A stretch of 45,970 bases of DNA from contig DASPKX010000131.1 in NCBI GenBank assembly GCA_035627835.1, positions 1 through 45,970 on the forward strand, read 5' to 3'. Made by a program: the position numbers and the translations under genes. Numbering within the stretch: position 1 is the stretch's first letter; each line of letters begins with the position of its first letter. Origin of the DNA: DASPKX01 sp035627835 (lineage in GTDB: Bacteria > Verrucomicrobiota > Verrucomicrobiia > Limisphaerales > SXQI01). Positions 41,101 through 45,970 of the stretch are shown one piece after another. The notes under the pieces were generated by a model. The model was not told the origin of the DNA. It saw only the letters and a program-made list of their open reading frames with translations, and ran no database searches.

Positions 41101-41369
41101 TGAACCCCATAGTTGTTCTTTACATCATTTGGTGGCGGAGAGGTGGGGTCATTGATTGTGGGCCACTCAAAAAGGGAGGGATGACCTTCAAAGTCCCAGT
41201 TGTTTGGGAATTTCGCGTTGTTGGTCAGGTTGGCAACCGCCGTCCCTTGGATATCGATGAACTCGCGCGCTGTGATGAAGCCCTGTGGGTTCGCAGGGGC
41301 TGCAGCTTGAGCTGCAAGGCCGCCCGCACAAAGCGCGACCGCGAAGATTGCTGCGAGTGTTTTCTGCAT
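38199..41369 (-). CDS. Large secreted PA14 / Ig-like repeat protein
   Basis: The 1056-aa protein has a signal peptide ending near residue 23 (AQAA). It then has two similar blocks. Each block has a PA14-like carbohydrate-binding domain (about 33-205 and 413-586; both contain FWLSADD- or FYLSADD-type strands and EGGGGDN), an Ig domain (about 220-305 and 590-690, PQSTTVVQNTPLTL and PTSRTIVENTQTTL), and an SbsA-type Ig-like domain (about 310-405 and 693-787, NEVTLTFSEAINT and NQVRVRFSEPVNT). From about 790 a Rossmann-like segment follows (GVLLVVGNATL...LLGRDYAVEVV...NLVITSSTV), resembling a ThuA/amidotransferase-like fold. The last 58 residues form the 'FFRVVSQ' module shared with other secreted proteins here. 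It is probably a surface or extracellular glycan-binding protein. Confidence 0.88.
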   Translation of the reverse strand: MQKTLAAIFAVALCAGGLAAQAAAPANPQGFITAREFIDIQGTAVANLTNNAKFPNNWDFEGHPSLFEWPTINDPTSPPPNDVKNNYGVQILGYFYPDRTGPHVFWLSADDGAALYLSTDANPGNKRQIAIESQWNNPRTWDSSVGDAATRRAVLDAGTPNERYENVSLPINLVAGTPYYIEALMKEGGGGDNLSVAVTSAIAEVPTEPISGSRLSTIDKTLGQVSIVTQPQSTTVVQNTPLTLRVTVNGTPPYEYQWLRNGTEVPDATNWVFRLEKTPSEDNGARYTVRVTGGQGQVTSQAATITVSTDAVAPTIARAVGGSTMNEVTLTFSEAINTNNITTGRFSLSNGLSVQEATVIDERTVYLRTTAQTGGTRYTITVNGITDLAGNAVAAPATAQFSGWVESRGFVLHRFFQGGNIASVKEGTAVPTMVTFEPRAEYPPNGASEGGENYGNELSGWLYPPESGNYIFYLSADDRAELYLSNDADPANAKLIAVEPTWNNPRDWVGVDRRNPDALENRSDTFPETEWPQGNQITLQAGQRYYFRVLHQEGGGGDNVGLNWRLPSATTDPANGTPPIGGQFISILSNPDGSSVTIGTQPTSRTIVENTQTTLSVAATGTTGGSATTSFNYQWQRAAAGGTFTDITGANSATYTTPVLPRGETGVRYRVIVSVPGASATSSEAVITVSSDAIPPTLVSAVQSFGANNQVRVRFSEPVNTTTATANNSYSFNNGITVSGAVIDPNDPSVVILTTSAIAPGSQNTITINNVTDLAGNRITAATTGQIRAQRGVLLVVGNATLNSGDGAIRNRLLGRDYAVEVVQAAASTTEMATGKNLVITSSTVTSGEVADKFKDVAVPVLNWEAALQDNYQMTTDQDTITRGTTGGQTQIAITNPNHQIAAGLSGTVAVSGTSTYSWGVPQGGVQVVATIADNPNRALVYAYDKGAAMLNGFTAPERRVMLFYGDDTASLLNDAGLKILDAAVDWAQGIAPAAQRARLSISQGANGVTLSWTGTGTLQETTSLSSPAWTAAGSQANPQTIQPTGRMRFFRVVSQ

Positions 41370-41388
41370 AATTTGTTGGTTGTTTTTG

Positions 41389-41418
41389 CGCGAGGCGTTG
41401 ATCGCAACGCAACTCGCG
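41389..41418 (-). promoter_or_regulatory. Strong hairpin in the leader of the PA14/Ig gene
   Basis: CGCGAG-GCGTTG and CAACGC-CTCGCG form a stem of 12 bp with a 2-nt bulge (AA) and a 4-nt loop. It lies 19 nt before the ATG at 41369, followed by an A/C-rich unstructured stretch and no T tract, so it is not a terminator. It may protect the mRNA or control translation. Confidence 0.5.
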
Positions 41419-41624
41419 TTTGAATTGTTAAGAGGAACGCATCATTGATAGGAAAAGGTTGAGAGGCTGACAACGGGTTGGGGGCAATATTCTTCAATTT
41501 ACCGCAAGATTTAAGATAGCCTTTACGAAGCATCTGCCTGGCCCTTTTTCATTAGATGAAATCATAAACCGGTCTCTTTTTCCTTCCGAGGAGATGAAGG
41601 CTCTGGCAGTATCCCGCCATTCCT

Positions 41625-42962
41625 ATGACTAGGTTCAAGCCGAACTTTTTCCGTTCACGCCGAGAGTTCCTAAAATCCTCTGCTGCACTTGTAGCCGCCT
41701 CACAGCTTCCGCCGTGGATTGACGCCAAAGGAGCCACGACACCAGCAAACGCCACGACATCACCTAACAATCAGCCCGCAGTGGCTTTGATTGGCTGCGG
41801 CGGAATGGGTCGCGGGGATGCTCGCAATGCCTCCAAGTTTGGGCGCATCGTCGCTGTTTGCGATGTGGATGAGAAGAATCTCGCTGAAGCGAAGAAGCTT
41901 TGGCCAGACGCCGCCGCTTACAAAGACTTTCGCAAAACACTGGAGCACAAAGATCTGCATGCCGTCATCTGCGGCACCGTGGATCATTGGCATACAATCA
42001 TCTCCATGGCCGCCATGCAGGCTGGCAAAGATGTCTATTGCGAAAAGCCCCTGACACTCACCATTGATGAAGGGAAGCGCCTCGTCGCGACCATGCGCAA
42101 GACCGGCCGCATTTTGCAAACCGGCAGCCAGCAACGGAGTGATAAGAATTTCCGCCTCGCTTGCGAACTCGTCCGCAACGGGCGCATCGGAAAGCTGAAG
42201 CACGTCCAGGTCTTTCTACCTGCGGGGCGCCGAGAGGGACCGTTCCAACCTGCGCCTGTGCCTGCAGGGCTGGATTGGAATTTCTGGCAAGGGCAAGCTC
42301 CTGAGCGCGAATACGTGCCGCAACGCTGCCATGGCACTTTCCGCTATTGGTACGATTACTCCGGCGGCACCATGACCGACTGGGGCGCGCATCACAACGA
42401 CATCGCCCTCTGGGGCCTGGGTCTTGACCGGAGCGGCCCCGTATCCATTGAAGGAAAGCCGCTTGCGGAGATGATCCCCGGTGGTTTCGATGCGGCCAGC
42501 GAGTACGAAATCCTCTACACCTACGAAAATGGTGTGACGCACTCCTGCAAGAGCACGACGGCTGACACTTGGTCAGGCGGCGTTGCAAACAAGGATGGTC
42601 AAAGGCACGGCGTGCGCTTTGAGGGAAGCGATGGATGGATTTGGGTGACGCGCGGGAACATTCAAGCGAGCAACCCTGAGTTCCTGACGACGCCGCTGGA
42701 AAGCGGCGCGACCCGCCTGTACGAAAGCAACAACCACATGGAGAACTTTTTTGAGTGCATGCGCTCCCGGAAGGCTCCGATTTGCGACGCGGAGATTGGG
42801 CACCGTTCGGCAACCGTCTGCCACCTCGGTGTGATCGCTATGCGGCTAGGTCGCAAGCTTCGCTGGGATCCAAAGGCCGAGCAGTTCGTCGGTGATGCCG
42901 AGGCCAACAAGTGGGTCGCTCGCGAAATGCGCAAGGGCTTCGGTTACGACATGATCGCGTAG
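41625..42962 (+). CDS. Tat-exported Gfo/Idh/MocA family oxidoreductase
   Basis: The 445-aa protein starts with a twin-arginine signal (RSRREFLKSSAALVAAS) and is probably exported folded. The NAD(P)-binding Rossmann domain has VALIGCGGMGRGDARNASKF near residue 52, followed by IVAVCDVDEKNL, and DVYCEKPLTLTIDEGKRLV carries the catalytic-region EKP motif near 139. The C-terminal alpha/beta domain contains YDYSGGTMTDWGAHHNDIAL near 245. Exported members in this phylum often act on glycosides, producing 3-keto-sugars with a tightly bound cofactor. A DUF1080 gene in the same window fits that pathway but is not linked. It is followed after 38 nt by the metalloprotease gene. Confidence 0.93.
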   Translation: MTRFKPNFFRSRREFLKSSAALVAASQLPPWIDAKGATTPANATTSPNNQPAVALIGCGGMGRGDARNASKFGRIVAVCDVDEKNLAEAKKLWPDAAAYKDFRKTLEHKDLHAVICGTVDHWHTIISMAAMQAGKDVYCEKPLTLTIDEGKRLVATMRKTGRILQTGSQQRSDKNFRLACELVRNGRIGKLKHVQVFLPAGRREGPFQPAPVPAGLDWNFWQGQAPEREYVPQRCHGTFRYWYDYSGGTMTDWGAHHNDIALWGLGLDRSGPVSIEGKPLAEMIPGGFDAASEYEILYTYENGVTHSCKSTTADTWSGGVANKDGQRHGVRFEGSDGWIWVTRGNIQASNPEFLTTPLESGATRLYESNNHMENFFECMRSRKAPICDAEIGHRSATVCHLGVIAMRLGRKLRWDPKAEQFVGDAEANKWVAREMRKGFGYDMIA

Positions 42963-43000
42963 CTTTCGCAGAGCGCGTCTTAGCGCTACAGTCCTCCCTA

Positions 43001-44737
43001 ATGTGTCGCTTTTGGCGATTCCCAGCGCTTTGCGCCTGGTCGATTCTATTGTTTGCTCTCTTCACTCCGTTTGAAGCGCGAGCTTTCGTTCCGTACATCA
43101 ACAACCAGGGCCAGCCACTTCGCTGGAACTTTGATGCGCCAACTGCGCCCACCAACAATTTTAATCGGCAAACGAAAGCCATTCGCTACCACCTCGGCAG
43201 CACGACTTGGTCCGCACAGAACAGAAGCAATGAGCTAAACGCCGTCCGGGCTGCGTTTCAGCAATGGGAGTCGGTGCCGGGAACTCGGTTGAAGTTTGAA
43301 GAAGCGGGTGTGCTGAATGGAACGCCTCGCTTCGATCCATACGACGGCACCAACGTCGTTTTCTGGACCCGCTCCATGGTGCTGCCCAATGGAGTCGATA
43401 TCAGCATTTATAGCGGCTACACCGAGGTCCAATTGAATGCGAACAACGAAATCGTTGAGGCCGATATCGTTCTGAACGGCCTCTACTTTGACTGGTTCAC
43501 CGATTATTCAAACACCACCACTTTGGCCCAGTTCGTTGAAGCGGTGGTTGCGCACGAAATTGGTCATTTTGTTGGATTGGATCACACTCCTTTCGGAGCG
43601 GGAACTGTCATTCGCGGCGGTCCTGGAATCAGCGCCGAAGTCGGCTTATCACCTGATGAGGTTCACGCGGCACAGTGGCTCTACCCCGCGGCGCCTTCCG
43701 TCCTCGGGAACGTGCGCGGGAAGGTCACCCTCGGGGGCGCTCCTGTGTTGGGCGCAGTCGCGGCGCTGGAGGCGTCCAATGGCGAGTTGTTCAGCGCGAC
43801 GGTCACTCGAGCCAATGGCATGTATGAGATCCCGCTGGTTCCGCCGGGCGTCTATAAGCTGCGCATATCACCCCTTGACCCGAAGAGCGCGCCCGACAAC
43901 TTAAGCCTGCAACGCGGGTCGGAAATCGCCCTTGATTACATGGATGCGCATACCAGTTTCCTGCCAACCACAAATCGGACTTTTGTTGTGTCTCCGGGTC
44001 AAACAGTGGCATCCGACTGGGTTCTGAAAAGTGGCGCGCCTGTGCGCATCATCGCGCTTTTGTCTCCTTCAGGACCGCAACGTTATGCACTGGCGCTTCC
44101 ACTTGGAGCCAACAATCTGCTAGTTGGCGTGGCGGGGCCGGACTTCAACGCAAACGGCAAGCTTCACATTACGGGTGAAGGCTTGCGTGTTGGCCCAACC
44201 CGCTTCGATCCCAATGCCTATGCCAACAACATGGCTGCTCTCACCGTCCAGATCAGCATTGATCCTTCCGCCAAGCCGGGCATTCGAAGCCTCGTTGTGG
44301 AGCAAGACGGCGAGTTCGCCTATGCCAACGGTTATTTTGAGATTCTTCCCCAAACGCCCGACATAAACTTTGACGGGCTGGATGACCGTTTTCAACGAAA
44401 GCACTGGTCTCCCTTCACGCAAGCGTCGGCAAGGCCGAGCGTTGACGCGGACGCGGACGGGTATCTGAACGCGGCTGAATTCCGCGCCGGCTCCGATCCC
44501 ACGAATGCGCTTTCTTATGCTTTTGGGATAACAGAGCTGCGCCGCGGATTGCGGGGAGCTTCAATCCTGTTCGATTCCGCGCCGTTGAAGCGATACCAAC
44601 TCTGGTTAAAGCCAGAGTCACTCGAAGCGCCTTGGCAGCCGAGCGGCGAGCCTGTCCAAGCAACGAGCCACTCTGCAACCATTAGCGATTCACAGCCAGG
44701 CTCGCGGAGGTTTTATCGAGTGCAACAGTTGCCTTAG
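43001..44737 (+). CDS. Secreted matrixin-like metalloprotease with carboxypeptidase-regulatory domain
   Basis: The 578-aa product starts MCRFWRFPALCAWSILLFAL, a signal peptide, followed by an M10-like catalytic domain. The zinc site is complete: HEIGHFVGLDH at residues 185-195. The usual Met-turn methionine after it is not visible; the loop reads GAGTVIRGGPG before LSPDEVHAAQWLYP. A carboxypeptidase-regulatory beta domain lies at about 228-285 (GKVTLGGAPVLGAVAALEAS, then GMYEIPLVPPGVYKLRI). Near residues 450-495 lie Ca2+-type motifs (NFDGLDDRFQ, DADADGYLNAAEF). The last 70 residues form the 'FYRVQQLP' module shared with the subtilases. ATG 43001 is chosen over an upstream in-frame start at 42911 inside the preceding gene. 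Confidence 0.87.
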   Translation: MCRFWRFPALCAWSILLFALFTPFEARAFVPYINNQGQPLRWNFDAPTAPTNNFNRQTKAIRYHLGSTTWSAQNRSNELNAVRAAFQQWESVPGTRLKFEEAGVLNGTPRFDPYDGTNVVFWTRSMVLPNGVDISIYSGYTEVQLNANNEIVEADIVLNGLYFDWFTDYSNTTTLAQFVEAVVAHEIGHFVGLDHTPFGAGTVIRGGPGISAEVGLSPDEVHAAQWLYPAAPSVLGNVRGKVTLGGAPVLGAVAALEASNGELFSATVTRANGMYEIPLVPPGVYKLRISPLDPKSAPDNLSLQRGSEIALDYMDAHTSFLPTTNRTFVVSPGQTVASDWVLKSGAPVRIIALLSPSGPQRYALALPLGANNLLVGVAGPDFNANGKLHITGEGLRVGPTRFDPNAYANNMAALTVQISIDPSAKPGIRSLVVEQDGEFAYANGYFEILPQTPDINFDGLDDRFQRKHWSPFTQASARPSVDADADGYLNAAEFRAGSDPTNALSYAFGITELRRGLRGASILFDSAPLKRYQLWLKPESLEAPWQPSGEPVQATSHSATISDSQPGSRRFYRVQQLP

Positions 44738-44805
44738 ACGCGAGGCCGGCCGGCAATTTTCCGCTCGTTTCGTGAGTGCGTGGAAGCAATAATCTCGTCC
44801 ACGCC

Positions 44806-45970
44806 ATGAAGCTCTCTCTGTTCGTTTATGCTTTCGCCGCGTTGCTCCTCTCCAGCCATGCAGCAGCGCCGGACGCCGATCCAACCAAACAAACGGATGC
44901 GGACTGGATGGATGATCGTTGGCAGAAAACGGATGTGGGCCAGTTCCTCGGCGCAGCAATCAACACTCCTGGAAAGCTGACCCCGAAAGGCATTGCGATC
45001 AGAGTCGGCGAACAGAACGAAGCGGCGGTCTGCTTTGACACCGATCTGCTCCGTTACAGCGCCGGGTGGACAGGCGGTTTCCTGCAATTTCACGCTCAGC
45101 GCTATGGTTTAATAGTTCCACCACAGCCTCAAGGGGTGATTACGTTTTCCACAGCCGCAAGGCCAGGTTGGGCGCACAAGGGGGAGTTCGAGGATCCGCG
45201 GGCGAACAAGATCGGTCCCTTGCCCAAACATTGGGGCCACTACAAAGGAATTTACCGTGCGGGCAAGCGCGTGGGGGTCGCTTACACAGTCGGTTCAGCG
45301 AGTGTTCTTGATTCACCTTGGATTGAACGTTCCGGCGATTTGGTGGCGTTTACTCGCACATTGAACGTGCGCGGCGTCACGGACGACCAGCTATTCACAG
45401 TCTGCGAAGCTGAAGGGAGTGGATCCATACTGACTATAGACACGGTCCAAGTGGCCATCCTGCGCGGGAAGGATTCTCTCACTGCTGTCGCGCTAAAAGG
45501 CTCGGGGTCTCTAGCCATTCAGAACTCTGCCATTCGCGTCCGGTTGCCTGCCGCTGGGGGTAACGAGCAGCGCGCGAAAGTCTTCACGTGGGTTGGCAAG
45601 GAAGCAGACCTTTCCAACTTTGCGAAGCTGGCAGGCAACAGCCCCGCGCCCGAGAGCTTAAGCAACTTCACGGCAGGCGGCCCAAGCCAATGGGGGCCTC
45701 CGCTCATCACGAAAGGCGCGCTCGGCTCCGAGAAATCCCCGCTCGCCATCGACACAATCACTGTTCCCTTCGAGAACCGTTGGAACGCCCTGTTCTTTAT
45801 TGGTGGCCATGACTTCTTCCGGAACGGCGACGCTGCCGTGGCGACGATTCATGGTGACGTTTGGCGCGTCAGCGGACTGAACGCGGACCTAAAGGAGATT
45901 CACTGGAAGCGTTGCGCAACCGGCCTCTATCAATCGTTGGGCGTGAAGGTCATCAATGACAAAGTCCACA
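44806..45970 (+). CDS. DUF6797 domain protein (3' end outside window)
   Basis: ATG 44806 opens a frame that is still open at the window end (388 codons). A signal peptide (MKLSLFVYAFAALLLSSHAA) is followed by a DUF6797-type domain. This shows WQKTDVGQFLGAAI, TPKGIAIRVGEQNEAAVCFD near 66, DLLRYSAGWTGGFLQF near 87, WGHYKGIYRAGKRVGVAYTV near 148, and later FFIGGHDFFRNGDAAVATIH near 330. In Planctomycetota and Verrucomicrobiota this domain usually precedes a beta-propeller or haem-binding portion in large exported proteins, which would lie outside the window. A cytoplasmic role is excluded by the signal. The function of the family is not established. Confidence 0.85.
   Translation, partial: MKLSLFVYAFAALLLSSHAAAPDADPTKQTDADWMDDRWQKTDVGQFLGAAINTPGKLTPKGIAIRVGEQNEAAVCFDTDLLRYSAGWTGGFLQFHAQRYGLIVPPQPQGVITFSTAARPGWAHKGEFEDPRANKIGPLPKHWGHYKGIYRAGKRVGVAYTVGSASVLDSPWIERSGDLVAFTRTLNVRGVTDDQLFTVCEAEGSGSILTIDTVQVAILRGKDSLTAVALKGSGSLAIQNSAIRVRLPAAGGNEQRAKVFTWVGKEADLSNFAKLAGNSPAPESLSNFTAGGPSQWGPPLITKGALGSEKSPLAIDTITVPFENRWNALFFIGGHDFFRNGDAAVATIHGDVWRVSGLNADLKEIHWKRCATGLYQSLGVKVINDKVH

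Noticed and set aside
1..45970. CRISPR arrays, insertion sequences, prophage genes or classical defence systems
   Set aside because: No regularly spaced repeats, transposase, integrase or phage structural genes were seen in reading either strand.

Overview
The window reads as chromosomal DNA of a Verrucomicrobiota bacterium, probably of the Pedosphaera/Limisphaerales type. This is inferred from gene content, not from a marker gene. The pointers are prepilin-like proteins with an H-X9-DG tail, a DUF1080/ThuA pair, a Tat-exported Gfo/Idh/MocA oxidoreductase, a DUF6797 protein, a PA14/Ig repeat protein, and several secreted proteins ending in an 'FYR' beta-module. There is no phage, insertion sequence or CRISPR array. 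Genes are packed, many are coupled by 4-nt ATGA overlaps, and Shine-Dalgarno sites are weak.

Layout. 1-3818: a partial prepilin-like gene (minus), a lone EboE-like TIM-barrel gene, a His-rich exported protein with a terminator, tRNA-Ser(GGA), and a second prepilin-like gene. 3828-11523 (minus): seven genes with gaps of 31 nt or less, in the order TIM-barrel epimerase, DUF362, cupredoxin, HAMP adenylate cyclase, porin, GT4, GT2. 11545-13055: ThuA and DUF1080, linked to 3-keto-glycoside chemistry, ending at a strong terminator. 13212-15259: NUDIX, a small protein and a cytoplasmic cyclophilin (minus), divergent from an exported cyclophilin. 15395-20356 (minus): a DPM1-like glycosyltransferase, a lipoprotein esterase and an RND pump without partner genes. 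20622-22294: a YaeQ-like protein coupled to an L,D-transpeptidase. 22370-27353: two tandem subtilases with PA and P domains.

27460-31053 is a methyl-cycle module: metK-ahcY on the minus strand, divergent from an ArsR/SAM-methyltransferase fusion that resembles SahR. The divergent promoters are arranged as near mirror images. Next come a ParD-like antitoxin gene split by a frameshift, an ExbB without ExbD, TcdA, an ABC ATPase without permease, an SH3b protein overlapping folD, a DUF6941 protein, pterin dehydratase and galactokinase. The right end (38199-45970) is secretory: a 1056-aa PA14/Ig protein, the Tat oxidoreductase, a matrixin-like metalloprotease and a partial DUF6797 protein.

The observations most worth following are: a C-terminal module shared by four unrelated secreted proteins; the cupredoxin-cyclase-porin operon; the SahR-like regulator with its mirrored promoters; and the frameshifted ParD-like gene.
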